A stretch of 64,000 nt of DNA, from positions 13,884,205 to 13,948,204 of the forward strand of contig NC_067206.1 in the NCBI RefSeq assembly GCF_026262505.1. The letters run 5' to 3'. The DNA is from Trichomonas vaginalis G3. Its lineage: Eukaryota; Parabasalia; Trichomonadida; Trichomonadidae. Each line of letters begins with the position of its first letter. Within the stretch, counting starts at the first letter, position 1. The notes under the pieces were generated by a model. It ran no database searches. It was not told the origin of the DNA and worked only from the letters and a program-made list of their open reading frames with translations. Shown here piece after piece: positions 11,207 to 21,902 of this stretch. The translations under genes were made by a program, and so were the position numbers.

Positions 11207-11924
11207 CTAAGGGGTTTGTGTGTTTGGTTGGTTGGTTGTTGTCAAATATTCGAACGAGATTAACCTTGCGCGTGTGAGGCGTGTATCTTTTGCTATTGTC
11301 GTCTGGTTGTTGCGTGCGTCTGATGGGTGGGTGAGAGATATCTGTAAAGAATGTGTTCTTACTGTTCCTTGTTCCATTATAATGAGAGCAGTTTCATTTT
11401 TAGCACTTGGATGTTGTAAGAGTGTTGCAAACCAACATAAGATATACTCATAGACTCTTTCGTTTCCATTGCATATAATTCTTTGACATGGTCTAACCAA
11501 GCTTCTATAATATTTCTTTCCATTCTACTTGTTCGTATTTATATCCAGTGAAGATAGAATAGAAGTTTGGAGAAGGTGTATAGAATTTATACCTCGAACT
11601 GAAAAATCTTCTAACTTTGACAATAAGAGTATCCCAAGCATCTAACATCTTCCATGCCAACCTTGTAGCGAAATTTTATTTTTCTTAAGTTTCTGTCTAC
11701 ATTCTTGTTCTGAAACTATTGTTTGCTCTTGGTTTGTTAAAGACTACATCCCATCTTTCATAACATAACATTCTGGGGCAGAGTCGACATAAATGACTAA
11801 ACGTTTCAAATTCTCGACTGCTTTGTTATAGTCTCGAAATGGACACATATTTCTGAATGCTTGGAAGTCATAAAAATCTGAAACATCTATTCTGTACATT
11901 TTATAAAAATAAAAAAATATTTTT
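11207..11924 (-). pseudogene. P1 SF3 (D5-type) helicase remnant
   Basis: Two diagnostic stretches align with the intact-looking helicase of P3. The first is ENLKRLVIYVDSAPECYVMKD, which matches EDLSRVIRFVDCGNKYFIQKD. The second is YILCWFATLLQHPSAKNETA, which matches YLLGWIASMIQHPGIKNETA just before the Walker A loop. A TPSPNFYSIFTGYKYEQ run lies between, again matching P3. So P1 once carried a D5-like primase-helicase too. Only part of the gene is recognisable here and it is broken. Confidence 0.6.
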
Positions 11925-12069
11925 TTATTTCTTGACTTTGTTGTTGCATTTGTTGCATTTGTTGTTCTTGAGCTATTTGTTGTTGAAGTTGTTCTTGTAA
12001 TACAATACTTTTCACCGGTTGCATCTTCCAATTCGAAAACTTCTGCCGTCATTGACAAATACATAGGAC

Positions 12070-12725
12070 ATAAAAGTTTTACAGGAACAAAGTTTGCGTC
12101 AACTAAGGTTAAGTTTATGTTTGCTAAAGTGTTTGAGTTTACTAAAGCTGAAAACTCTGCATTCGAATGAACATTAGGAAACCAGCAGAGAAAGTGTTGT
12201 TTATACGCATGAGTATCTTTGGTTCATAGTAGTTTCTGTCGACATTCGATAACACTTTGAACCTAAGTTTGAAACAATATATAAAATAGGTGTGCTTAAA
12301 GTCAATGGAATAGACATTCCTTGTATGACACCTTTTCCTGTTATAGGAAACTGTTGGTAGTAAAAACCAGATATAAGTTTTGTATTATAGCTCATATCGT
12401 TTATACTAACTCAGTCGGACATCCAAACATAATGAAACCTGCTCTAGTTGCAGCACATGTTACATCCGTCCTTAAAGTATTAAATAAGTCAACAAAACCT
12501 GTTGGGTGGTATATCTGAGTAAGTATCTTCAAAGAAGTATTTTTTACCATTCACAACAACAAAGTCTTCTGGTGTCAAAAAGAGCAAAACAGGCTTTAGT
12601 CGTCATCGTGTTTAAGGTCAGTTTACAATATCGTCCTTGAGGACTTTGTAAGTTTGTTGTTATAGAATTATATGACTCAGGGTTTTTAGTCGTAATAGTA
12701 TAAACCATTATGTTTCTTGCCATTT
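12070..12725 (-). pseudogene. P1 gene remnant of unknown function
   Basis: Coding-like minus-strand sequence opens with MARNIMVYTITTKNPESYNS and continues in pieces such as MSYNTKLISGFYYQQFP (from 12395). The pieces are rich in beta-type alternation, which would suit a structural virion protein, but I do not recognise the family. It is a fossil with several breaks. Confidence 0.35.
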
Positions 12726-12729
12726 ACTT

Positions 12730-13262
12730 AGCAAATAAATTTTAATGAAATGTTGTGGTCGTCAAATATTTTTTATAAACGTCTGGGAAACTATACTTTA
12801 AGTTCAACGTTTCACCTCCTTTCATAACGTATATCTTGTCAATGACATTATATGAAACACCACAGCAACTAATGTCGGGTTCTATTTCTTGGATGTTTAT
12901 ATCGTCCTGCCTCTGTCAAAAGTTTCAATAGTTCTTTCAAAACTTCATGAGGTGCAATGACATATGAGTTCACTTTTACAGGGTTGTGTTCGACCAAGTT
13001 TAACATTATACTTAAAGCTTGACAAATCTTTCTCTGAGTTTGAAGTTTGTCTTTCAGTTGTTGGTAGTCGTTTCGAATATCTGAAAACAGAACTTAAGTT
13101 CTGCTAACTTCAGGATATGTTGGTTCTTTTACAGGAACAATTGTTATACCATCTTCGTCTTCGTATGGTTTCCCCACTTCAACATCTCTGTCTTTGACAT
13201 TGACAACAACACTTTGACTGTTTGTTTTGAGTTGGTGAATTTAATTCACATCTGCCACCGCC
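12730..13262 (-). pseudogene. P1 gene remnant, helix-rich
   Basis: Minus-strand coding-like sequence contains DRDVEVGKPYEDEDGITIVP and a helix-rich part (QLKDKLQTQRKICQALSIML). It could be a small regulatory or scaffold-type protein, but there is no recognisable domain. It is broken in several places. Confidence 0.3.
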
Positions 13263-13326
13263 ATTAAACCTTTTGAAACACTCACGCTTCTATTTTTCGG
13301 AAATGCATTTTACTTAGAATAAAAAG

Positions 13327-13533
13327 ATGGACGTATTCGAGTATCTCTTCGAATTGAAGCAGAACAAAGTTTACACCACACAAACAATACAAATACATTG
13401 ACAGAATAGTTCTTTATACAAACAATGGAAAATGTTATAGAATAGCAGTCTTTGCTGAACCAAAATATTTTCATAAAGCAAAGAAAGTTGGTATAACCGA
13501 GATGGTGAAAGTTCTTGAAGCAGACAAAAAATA
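13327..13533 (+). pseudogene. P1 small plus-strand gene remnant
   Basis: A short coding-like stretch on the opposite strand to its neighbours starts MDVFEYLFELKQNK and ends in a lysine-rich helix (EMVKVLEADKK). It is preceded by AATAAAAAG-type sequence as seen before other Polinton genes. Its function is unknown. It is not fully open. Confidence 0.3.
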
Positions 13534-13586
13534 ACAACAAAACTGACCGAATATTTCTAAAGGTAAGTTATAAATACAATTTTATG

Positions 13587-15262
13587 TCAAAACTGGCGTA
13601 CTGTCAATATTTGACGGAGAGAAGTCAGTTCAAGAACAACTTCCTGACCTGCTGCCAAAATCTGCTCGATGGAAGCTGTCGTTATGCCAATCTGAGGAGC
13701 CCCAGCAGGTTTCATCGAACGAATCTTCAAAAGAGCATCTTCCGTGAAAAGTGCTATTGGTTTTGTAAACTTCTTTGCTCTCAGTTCATCTGGACCGTCT
13801 CTGTCACCAGTATATTGTATTTGAACTGTACCAACAAGTTGAATACCACCCATAAAGTCTTCTGAGTCAGCAAATGGAATGCCAAGCCAAAAGTTTGAAC
13901 GGTCTCCATTTGTATATTGAGTTTTTTGACCTCCTGTATGAGTCCATACTTTCACATATGGCATAATAAGAACTTTGCATTTCAGGGTTAATGGTTGTTG
14001 TGAAGTTGTTGTTAAAGTTCATAGCATCTAATGTCAAGTTGTATGACCTCATATCCTCAACTGTAGAATATTCTTCTCTTGGATAGTATTTGCCATCTAT
14101 GTTTTATATGATATTTAATACCAGGGTTGTAGAAACAAGAATAGTCATTTATAGTTCGTCTGAACAGTACAAACATAGTATCTGCATGTTTCATTGCAGT
14201 TGTTAAGGCAATATCTGTTCTTGCACCTGGGTCAGCACTTTGGTTTCCAACTTCACCTGCAAAGTCTTTGACAGATATTTGGTGTATAGGGAACATAAGT
14301 GGAACTGCAATATATTTGGCAGCTAAACATTTGAAATATCTGGGTCCAACATATAGACTGCAAGTTGCCTTTCTATTCTCTTGCATTCAAATTTTTCGCA
14401 TGTGAACTTAACTGGGTCCCAAGCATCTCAGCAGCATTGAAATAATAGTTTACTTCAGTGTTGAGGTTTGAGAAACCAAAGTCTAAGTCAACTTTGTTTT
14501 TGCAAAAGTCGGCGAATGACATTTTATTTGTTCCACTACTTCTGTAAGAGTGAATGGGTCTTGTGTTGGTGCAATGACTAAGTTATTTTTGCTTGGAGTA
14601 AGTTCGATAGAAATTTTTCCTGCCCAGTTTGGCAAGTATCTTAAAAACCTGAAGATGAGGAAAGATGACAAAGGAACTCTAAGTTTCAGTTTTACTTTGG
14701 TTACTGCTGCTGCAGTTTGTCCAGAAAGGTTAACATAAACTCCTGGAACGTTAGGGTCAAGTCTTCTTATTTTCTCAATAGTTGCATCTGGTCTGTTTGT
14801 TCTCTAGCTTGTGGTTGTACTGAGTTTCTCAAAGCGAACCATTCATAGTTTGCCCATGTTACTGTTTGAACTAAGTCAGAGTTAGAATATATTTATATCC
14901 CATGAAAACTTCTGGAGCATATTGGTATCCGACATAGAAAATTCCATTGCAACCTTTCTTGTCAGACAACTTGGCAGAAGGTTTTATTTCAATGTCTTGT
15001 TCCACGTATAAGAAAGAGTTGTCAATAGAAATTATATGAAACCTGTCGCAAGCAATATCTACTGTTGTTGAAGAACCTTCTCCAAACTCACCTACGTTTC
15101 ATATAGAAACAGCAGTTGTATATTCGTAAGTTCCAGGAACTATTTCTGACCTTCTAATGGCATTGTCGCATTCGTTATACATTCGGAAACATTTCCATTC
15201 ATAGCATCCAAAACTGTTGGCGTTATATTCTGAGCGGCGTACATTTCATATGAGTAAAAATA
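13587..15262 (-). pseudogene. P1 major capsid protein-like region, broken
   Basis: About 1.7 kb of minus-strand sequence has the size and beta-rich character of a double-jelly-roll capsid gene. Recognisable stretches include FLRYLPNWAGKISIELTP, YIAVPLMFPIHQISVKDF and TDIALTTAMKHADTMFVLF, in an order similar to capsid proteins of other Polintons. It lies downstream of a run of virion-type genes, as in this family. The call rests on size, position and the strand pattern, not on a database match. It is a fossil with several breaks. Confidence 0.45.
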
Positions 15263-15276
15263 TAGAATAGTTGGAT

Positions 15277-15612
15277 TTATATGTCATAATAGAACCCACG
15301 TGGACCAAGCTTTACTTTCTTCCTGACTGAGTTTTTAACTCTTCTTTTTCCTTCATTGCCCTCTGCTTGAAGTTGTTGCATCTTTGCATTATGTTCATCT
15401 AGTATGTTGCAAATTTCCCATGTCCTTTTTGCCTTTTGGCTCTGGTCGCCCATCTCAGGTAACCTATATCCTAGAAAGAGTTTGTCATAGTCTGTATTTG
15501 AGTCTTCGCGTATTGTTTGCATGACTCTTTCCTGAGTTTCCGGTTCAAGCTCTTCAAACAGTGCCTGTCCATATGGAATATGCTCGTTTCCAATATATGT
15601 TTTTGTAGCCAT
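15277..15612 (-). CDS. P1 protein of unknown function, 111 aa
   Basis: An open frame starting MATKTYIGNEHIPYG, with a helical middle and a basic C-terminus (EGKRRVKNSVRKKVKLGPRG). The basic tail suggests nucleic-acid contact or a capsid-internal role. It sits just upstream of the capsid-like region on the same strand, so it may be scaffold- or core-related. No family is recognised. Confidence 0.5.
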   Translation of the reverse strand: MATKTYIGNEHIPYGQALFEELEPETQERVMQTIREDSNTDYDKLFLGYRLPEMGDQSQKAKRTWEICNILDEHNAKMQQLQAEGNEGKRRVKNSVRKKVKLGPRGFYYDI

Positions 15613-15691
15613 TCTGTTTTTCTTTCCATGTTACCAACTATATCTTTTGTGAATGGGAAAGCTTTTACCCAATCTTTCAGTCTTGCGTCGT

Positions 15692-16174
15692 TTATTTCGT
15701 AGTTGGTTTTATTTTGTCAAGGAACATGTTTTTCAATACTAACATTTCATTTGGTACTGTCCATTTGAGTTTACTTAAATATTCATCCCTTCTCGGTTCA
15801 TTGTCTGCAAAGTAAGTTTTTATGACATTTTGTAAACTTTCGTTTGCAAGGTCATGTACAATAGGTTCTCTTCCTTCTCTCTCCCTAACTGTCTTTCTAA
15901 ACTCTTCACCAAATATACCATCTCTATGGTTCTGTGTAGTTCTTTGAGATAAATGTTCTAGAACGTCAGGTGTTATATTTCCATCAGCCATGTTCATTTC
16001 ATACTGGTCCAAAATATCTGCATGTTTCATATCTTTCAATGGCATTAAAGCCGCGCTTAAAATACCAGCTATATCTCGTTCACCATTCAATTCCATTGCG
16101 TCTACAACTTCTTGGAATTGTGGTTGTAAGTTTATGAACCACCTATCCGGGTTAGCTTTATGACCCCATCTCAT
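15692..16174 (-). CDS. P1 protein of unknown function, 160 aa
   Basis: A fully open frame starting MRWGHKANPDRWF. It is acidic and helix-rich with no membrane segment. Its start overlaps the end of the next upstream gene by four bases (ATGA-type overlap at 16171-16174), so the two were probably expressed together. There is no recognisable domain. Confidence 0.55.
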   Translation of the reverse strand: MRWGHKANPDRWFINLQPQFQEVVDAMELNGERDIAGILSAALMPLKDMKHADILDQYEMNMADGNITPDVLEHLSQRTTQNHRDGIFGEEFRKTVREREGREPIVHDLANESLQNVIKTYFADNEPRRDEYLSKLKWTVPNEMLVLKNMFLDKIKPTTK

Positions 16175-16944
16175 GTAGTTCCATCGTCTGCAGAAACAAA
16201 AGTAGGTTTGTTTCCATCTTGGTTAGGTTCTGAATGAACTTTAAACAATGTTTCATTTCTTATGTTTTCTTGAAATTTAACCTTTTTTTTCACCGAGTTC
16301 ATCCAAAGATTGAACGTTAAATGCTCGTAAGTAAAAAGGGTTGTTGTATTTGTGTACATTTTTTTCAGTTCTTCCATTCTATGCTGGATATTTTCATCTG
16401 ATGTTGGAGTCTTTTGTATGTCGGCAAAACTTTTTCGATATTTCTCTACTATGTCAGCCGAATTTTTTTTAGACTCTTGGAAATATTCCATATTCTCCGC
16501 ATACTCTTGTTGAGGGTCAAGATTTTTCGGCTGTTCCAAATCTTCATCTAGTTCTGTGAAGTTAGTTTCCAAAGGAAGGACTTGTTCGTTTCCTTCAGGC
16601 TCTTCTAGCTGTTGTTGCTGAACTATTTCTTCCATGTCTGGTTGTATCTGAACTTCTTCCTGTGGAGTTTCTTGTACCTCATCTGCTGGCATTTCATATA
16701 TTCCGAGACCGTTTTCAACAATTTCCCTATCTACGTCATCCGCATTCATAAGCTTTTGTTCTTTCGTTCCGTCTCTATTTTTTACGCGTTTCATGACGAA
16801 AGTTGAATTGTCATTTAGCTCTGACATCAAATATCTCGGAGTAAATTCATCCATGTCATTTGGATGATATGCTATTAAATCATATCCCTTAGCGAGCTTG
16901 TATTTTCCAGGTTTGAGATTATATCCGTTTTGGTGCTGAGCCAT
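16171..16944 (-). CDS. P1 acidic, Glu/Gln-rich protein, 257 aa
   Basis: This is the longest fully open P1 frame. It has an N-terminal globular part (GYNLKPGKYKLAKGYDLIAY), then a low-complexity Glu/Gln stretch around residues 85-145, then helices. The acidic linker and its place upstream of capsid genes are compatible with a scaffolding or structural role, but no family is recognised. It overlaps the next gene by four bases. Confidence 0.55.
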   Translation of the reverse strand: MAQHQNGYNLKPGKYKLAKGYDLIAYHPNDMDEFTPRYLMSELNDNSTFVMKRVKNRDGTKEQKLMNADDVDREIVENGLGIYEMPADEVQETPQEEVQIQPDMEEIVQQQQLEEPEGNEQVLPLETNFTELDEDLEQPKNLDPQQEYAENMEYFQESKKNSADIVEKYRKSFADIQKTPTSDENIQHRMEELKKMYTNTTTLFTYEHLTFNLWMNSVKKKVKFQENIRNETLFKVHSEPNQDGNKPTFVSADDGTT

Positions 16945-17093
16945 AAAGCTAAATAGGTTCGGGTCAGTATTTCCATCCTTGAACTTTCTAATAGCTTCTT
17001 ATATATCTGTCACTAAAGTCAACAGTATCTGGGAAACCACACTCTTCTTTAAGCATTTTTAGAAATTCTTGGTTTCCTTGTTCTCTACTTCTT

Positions 17094-17494
17094 TTATGTC
17101 TTGCTCTGTTTGTGGTTGTTGTTGTGCAGGGTTTTGAACTGTTGGTTGCTGTGCTGGTTGTTGTGTTGGTTGTTGTGCTGGTTGTGGAGGTGGTTGTTGT
17201 GCTGGTTGTTGTGCATGCCTGTGTCTGTGTCCATGTGACGATGTAAATGTTCTAGGTAGTCTGGTGCAGGTGCTTCTCTTGGAGGGTTTGGTGGTATATA
17301 AGTTCCACCAGCTGGCACATATGTTCCATCTGAGCGTAATGTCCTACCTGACTTTTCGTTTTTAAGAAAGCATTTACTAGGTCTGTTTTTGGTCTGTTGT
17401 AACTCTTTTTCTTGACTTTTACAACAGTTGCTCTAACGGCGTCATAGGCACTTTGAACTGCCTGTCTCGTTGCTGCATCTGTTATTTTCGTCAT
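17094..17494 (-). pseudogene. P1 gene region with His/Asn-rich repeats
   Basis: One frame from 17494 opens MTKITDAATRQAVQSAYD and is helix-rich. Another from 17318 begins MPAGGTYIPPNPPREAPAP and runs into HNNQHNNQ repeats made by a GTTGTTGTG-type microsatellite. The two frames overlap, and I read them as one decayed region rather than two genes. Its function is unknown. Confidence 0.35.
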
Positions 17495-17694
17495 ATTTTG
17501 TGCTACTTCTTTTAACTCTTTGTCGAAACCTTCAGACTTCAGTTTCTTTCCAGATGAGAATCGTTCACTTGTTTCACCTTACTATGAAGAGCTTCGAAGG
17601 CGTTCTTAAAGTCAGCATTTGTTAAAGTTTCATTTGAACTATCTTCATCCGCTTGTATTTTTTGTCCTTATTGACCCTATGAGTTGGGCTGCTT

Positions 17695-18265
17695 TAGCGT
17701 TGGCTTGGGCATCTAACCAGTCATTGTTGGCTTTTTATATTCTGCGCTTTTCATTGCCTTTTGCATAGCCGCGTCGTTATTTTTACTTTCTTGTGCTAAG
17801 TTTTCATACTGTACGGTTTGGTTTTGCAACTGTAAAAGTTTTTCTGCCTTTACATTTGCTTCAACTTCTTTTTTATACTCATCGCTATCCATATATGTCT
17901 TCAGGGCTTTTTGTTTTATTTCTTCATCTTTCAGTACTTTATATCGAGTAGTATGGTTTTTCAAATTTATGACATCTTGTTCCATTTTTGCTACTTCTGC
18001 TGCTTTTTCTGACACTTTTTTTGCATATTCCTCTGTACTTAGTTCTTTCAGTTTGTTCTTCTTTCTTCTTTTTCTCTACGTTTAACTCATTGAGTTTCTT
18101 TGTGTGTCTGTCATATTCTAGTTTCTTTTCGTTTTCACTTATTTGCTTCTGTATGTCTATGTTTGACTTTTTGACATCTGTTATTTGATTTTTGAGTGAA
18201 CTCAAATTCATTTGACTTTGAGGGTTATAGGCTGTTCCGTCTGCAGCTCCACCATAGCCTGCCAT
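17695..18265 (-). pseudogene. P1 coiled-coil protein region, broken
   Basis: Two overlapping minus-strand frames (from 18265, MAGYGGAADGTAYN, and from 18015, MSEKAAEVAKMEQD) are both almost pure charged coiled coil, rich in Lys, Glu and Gln. This would suit a scaffold or fibre stalk. The region is not fully open and has about one or two breaks. No family can be named. Confidence 0.4.
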
Positions 18266-18285
18266 TTTCGCTAAAAGTGCCGCTC

Positions 18286-18567
18286 TTAAACCTCCACTCT
18301 GTGCACAACAACTCGGTTTAAAAGCATAGGATTGCTTGACATTTGTTGCAACATAGTGGGGTCATTCAGCATTTGTTGTTGCAACTGTTGTTGTGGTGTT
18401 AGTTTTACTATTGGATGTTTCAATGCTCTCTTCCTCTTACGTATATTCTTACGTAGCTTACGTGGCATTTTAAGTGAAGTTAAAAAGCGGTTTTTGACAG
18501 GTTTTATTGTGACTTCTTCGTAAAGACTTTGTTGAGATTTCTTCGTAAATGAGTGTAAATGACCCAA
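18286..18567 (-). CDS. P1 basic protein, 93 aa
   Basis: The N-terminal third is strongly basic (MPRKLRKNIRKRKRALK, about residues 34-50) and is followed by a Gln/Met-rich stretch. The Met at about residue 34 is a plausible alternative start, since the first part comes from the repeat-rich flank. A short Arg/Lys-rich protein beside capsid genes recalls core or DNA-condensing proteins of adenovirus-like elements, but this is only an analogy. Confidence 0.45.
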   Translation of the reverse strand: MGHLHSFTKKSQQSLYEEVTIKPVKNRFLTSLKMPRKLRKNIRKRKRALKHPIVKLTPQQQLQQQMLNDPTMLQQMSSNPMLLNRVVVHRVEV

Positions 18568-19310
18568 AAATATATTTTAGGGTAGAAGGGTATATCTAAC
18601 CTCTTTTCTAACCTCATTTCTACCTCTTGAATTTTCATGAACTTTCTTGTCTATGTTTTGTTGAGATTTCTTCGTAAAGACTTTGTTAAGACTTCTTCGT
18701 AAAGACTTTGTTGAGACTTCTTCGTAAATGACCCAAAAATATATTTTAGGGTAGAAGGGTATATCTAACCTCTTTTCTAACCTCTTTTCTACCCTCTTGA
18801 ATTTTCATGAATTTCTTCGTAAAGACTTTGTTAAGACTTCTTCGTAAAGACTTTGTTGGACTTCTTCGTAAAGACTTTGTCAAGACTTATCGTAAAGACT
18901 TTGTTGAGATTTCTTCGTAAATGACCCTAGTAGTATATTTTTGGTGTAAATTTCATGAAAATTCAAGAGGGTAGAAAAGAGGTTAGAAAAGAGGTTAGAT
19001 ATACCCTTCTACCCTAAAATATATTTTTGGTGTAAATTTCATGAAAATTCAAGAGGGTAGAAAAGAGGTTAGAAAAGAGGTTAGATATACCCTTCTACCC
19101 TAAAATATATTTTTGGTGTAAATTTCATGAAAATTCAAGAGGGTAGAAAAGAGGTTAGAAAAGAGGTTAGATATACCCTTCTACCCTAAAATATATTTTT
19201 GGTGTAAATTTCATGAAAATTCAAGAGGGTAGAAAAGAGGTTAGAAAAGAGGTTAGATATACCCTTCTACCCTAAAATATATTTTTGGTGTAAATTTCAT
19301 GAAAATTCTG
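18520..19310. repeat. P1 palindromic intergenic repeat array
   Basis: Two repeat types are mixed. The first half has CTTCGTAAAGACTTTGTTGA units about 20-28 bp apart, with two blocks reading ...GGGTAGAAGGGTATATCTAA.... From about 18940 the same block appears in inverted form about four times at a period of about 86 bp (GAGGGTAGAAAAGAGGTTAG...). The two halves can pair as a large inverted structure. Related GTTAGAAAA(A/G)GTGGTTAG palindromes recur between genes of P2 (39170-39220, 40260-40310, 41390-41435), so this is a Polinton spacer family and not a host satellite. Confidence 0.8.
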
Positions 19311-19770
19311 AGTAAAATGACAGATGTTTATATGACACTTTCTCCGGTTTATAGGACCTCTCTCATATTCTAAACATCTTCGGGGCTAGAGGGCACGAAG
19401 TGCCTGGAAGCCCCACTACCTTTTTTTTTTTTTTTTTTTTTTTTAATAAATAGTATATGTTACATAAACATGAAATTCAATAGCATTCAATTTTGGATTT
19501 TTTAGATTTGGTAAATTTTAGAAGAAATAAAATCGGCAATCAAAATAAAGAAACTTTTTTGTATCTTCTATGATTACCTTTTGGTACTAAATTTTGCATT
19601 AATAAGTAAATTATCTGTATTATTCTGTGAGCACAAGCCCTCAGTTATGCTGGTAGTGAATGATGAATCGTCATTTTGCGAAGAGAACGCGATTATTAAG
19701 GTAATTTTGAGAATTGTCTTGAATTATTTAAAATTAAAGTTAATTGAATAGGTAGGATAACTAGCCTTGN
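19311..19770. other. P1 right edge and AT-rich flank
   Basis: A GC-richer hairpin (GGGGCT...AGCCCC around an inner GGCACGAAGTGCC) at about 19380-19420 is followed by a poly-T tract of more than 20 bases. I take the poly-T as the likely limit of P1. From there to the gap the sequence is AT-rich, without a gene I can support. Confidence 0.5.
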
Positions 19771-19794
19771 NNNNNNNNNNNNNNNNNNNNNNNN
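19771..19794. other. Assembly gap (24 N)
   Basis: A run of 24 undetermined bases. The true gap size is unknown, so linkage of P1 to the sequence on the right should be treated with care. Confidence 0.99.
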
Positions 19795-20560
19795 CCACTT
19801 CCCCATCCGTTAGCTTTGAGGATATGCGTTAGAATAGCTGTTCTTAAATGAAGGCTTTTCACCTTTAGCGCAATAAACTCTATAACTTTCTGCATCTTTA
19901 TGTTTGAACCTCCTGAGCCATCATTGACATAAATTTTTATAGGCTTCCACCTCTTGTTCTTGTTCATGGTTCTTCCCTTCCCTAGCTCTTTTGTTCAGTA
20001 GTTCTACATCTTTATACACAGCACCGTCTCAGTGAATTCAACAATATTTTCATCGTTAGCTTTACATTCAAACCCTTGTCGAGTTATTGTTCATTTCATA
20101 CTATAAAAGGTTTTTTTATAGAATGAGAAGAAATCCATCTTAGCTGGTGCCGTTAATGTTCAATTGAACCAACATCAAATGTTGACTCACGAACGCAAAC
20201 AATATTGTCATAAAGAACTTAGTTCAGAGTGTTGAAGAAAAAGAACCAGAACTGAAATCCGTGAATTTAAACTCAGCTTCAAACGCTAACGCTACATCAG
20301 ATGTTAAGTTAGAGTATCCACCACTGGACCAAATTCTTCAGAGAAGCCAACGACAACCCTTACACAAATGTTCAAACAAATCCTTCAGATAACGTAGACC
20401 ATTACCTTCTTCAGTTATATCAAACTATCTTACTCAAAGACGATAAGAAGCTTTTGACAAGTATTATAGCAGAACAAATATCTATCTCTAGCCTTTGCTA
20501 AATTTGTAATAATTTTGACCTTATTCTAGTTGGATCTGAGAATATTTTTTGCTGAAATAA
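19795..20560. pseudogene. Decayed coding scraps
   Basis: On the minus strand, 19967-19795 encodes a basic helix-rich piece (MQKVIEFIALKVKSLHLRT). On the plus strand, about 20196-20520 encodes two helix-rich pieces in different frames (SVEEKEPELKSVNLNSASN, and DNVDHYLLQLYQTILLKD ending at a stop near 20501). They read like parts of real proteins, because codon and amino-acid composition is balanced, but I recognise no family. They may be ends of a decayed transposon gene. Confidence 0.3.
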
Positions 20561-20993
20561 TAAATTATAATAGCCGATTTATGAAAATTTCTCTGATGGG
20601 ACGACGTCGCTGAAACGTATTAGTGTTATAGGCATAACTTGTCTGAATTTTTCAAATTTTTTTTCGAAAATCCAAAAAATACAAACAAAAAGCATCAAAA
20701 TTAAGATTATTGCATATTAACGGTTTTCATTTCATCTTTTTGGAAGATAAACAAAGTAATTTTTCACACCAATAAAGTTTCAGTTTATTACTTTTGAACG
20801 AGGAATAGAACACGTACTATATTGTGCGAATTTTGACAACGACAGAAATGTTCCATTTTTTAATTTTTGATTGAACCGTTATCCATTGAAAAACCTCGAT
20901 TTTAAAAAGTTATTCCAAAATATTCATCTAATGATATTGAATAATATTTATTATTATTACTTTTTATTCAATTTTCACTTTCTGGGATTTCAT

Positions 20994-21902
20994 TTTTTTG
21001 TTGTTGTATGGGCCATATTGTTAACCCAAAACGGAAACACAAAGGCAATGCCTAACATTTCTTCACTCACGAACGTCGTCGACTCTCAGCGCGACAGATG
21101 CTTGTGCTGCATGATACAACCTGGAATGCCATATACAAAAGGTGCTCGCTTTCTTCTCTCTTGTGGAACTAAGCCCCTGTGAAGGAGTGGTGTCATGAGA
21201 CAACAGAGATTTTGTGACGATAAGATATAGAAGACTTTAAAGGTATTCCCTAAATGCTGTCGAGAAAGTCCTTTCAGTGGTTACTTATCCATATGACCAA
21301 GATGGACGCACAGCGAAGACTCGCGCCAAGTTAGTACATAAGCTGCGCTCGATGCTGTCACAAAAAGAGTTCTTGCATTGCGTAGTGAATCACACCATAT
21401 TAGGTGGAAACAGAAGCGAGCCTCAGTATTTCCGGAGCTTCAACAATAATGAGTGCTGGAACTCGAATCATCTTGAAGCAATTAAAGAATACAAATCTTG
21501 AAAATGTTAAAGAGATTATTAAAGACCGAGATAACAAAAGTGTCCTCTGTCTTTAAGAATTTGGCGTCTCTCATCTTTGAAAGATTCGATCCAGGTCATC
21601 GCTTATAAAAAATATCTCAAAAGATTTACACAAAGTTCTCAGCTTCTCATAAGCAGTTGAAGTTTTCAACAGACAAGACTCAGAAGAATTGAAAAAAAGA
21701 AGAGCACCTTTCTGGTCAGAATGCAAGCCTAAGTATGTGGCTTTGGTCATGTTTTGCGAAGAAAAAATGACAAACGTACGAAAGTGTGGAGAATTGTGTC
21801 TACGCATTACGGTAGGCAATCATTCTTTTTTGCGAACCGCACAATTACAAATGCTTTGAAATGGCAAAAAGGTGTCAATTCGATCCAACTTCAATTCATG
21901 CT
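20994..21902 (+). pseudogene. Left part of an interrupted, decayed transposon-like gene
   Basis: Coding-like plus-strand pieces run up to the insertion point at 21902, for example KTRAKLVHKLRSMLSQKEF (21277-21501) and shorter runs to QLQFMLYD-type sequence at the junction. The base composition is richer in GC than the flanks. The right-hand continuation lies at 24952-25373, beyond a stack of later insertions. Many stops and frameshifts are present. The family is not recognised, though the right part has a transposase-like pattern. Confidence 0.35.

Larger units (their letters stand above)
7906..19430 (-). mobile_element. Polinton/Maverick P1, old and broken
   Basis: This block of about 11.5 kb carries remnants of a packaging ATPase (plus strand), a double-jelly-roll-type capsid protein, an SF3 helicase and a run of virion-like genes, nearly all on the minus strand. 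I found no polymerase B or integrase in it. It is a fossil with several dozen breaks, clearly older than P2 and P3. Its proteins are not close to those of P2/P3, so it belongs to a different lineage. Clean terminal repeats were not found. A hairpin (arms 7912-7921 and 7951-7960) marks the left edge, and a hairpin-rich end followed by a poly-T tract (about 19422-19444) marks the right. Confidence 0.7.

Noticed and set aside
19620-19665. Possible second mariner end (GAGCACAAGCCCTCA)
   Set aside because: Only about 15 bases resemble the mariner left end at 23212, with no partner end or transposase nearby.
20871-21182. 103-codon plus-strand frame
   Set aside because: The first half is AT-rich hydrophobic filler. 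Only the second part overlaps the decayed gene, in another frame, so I did not list it by itself.
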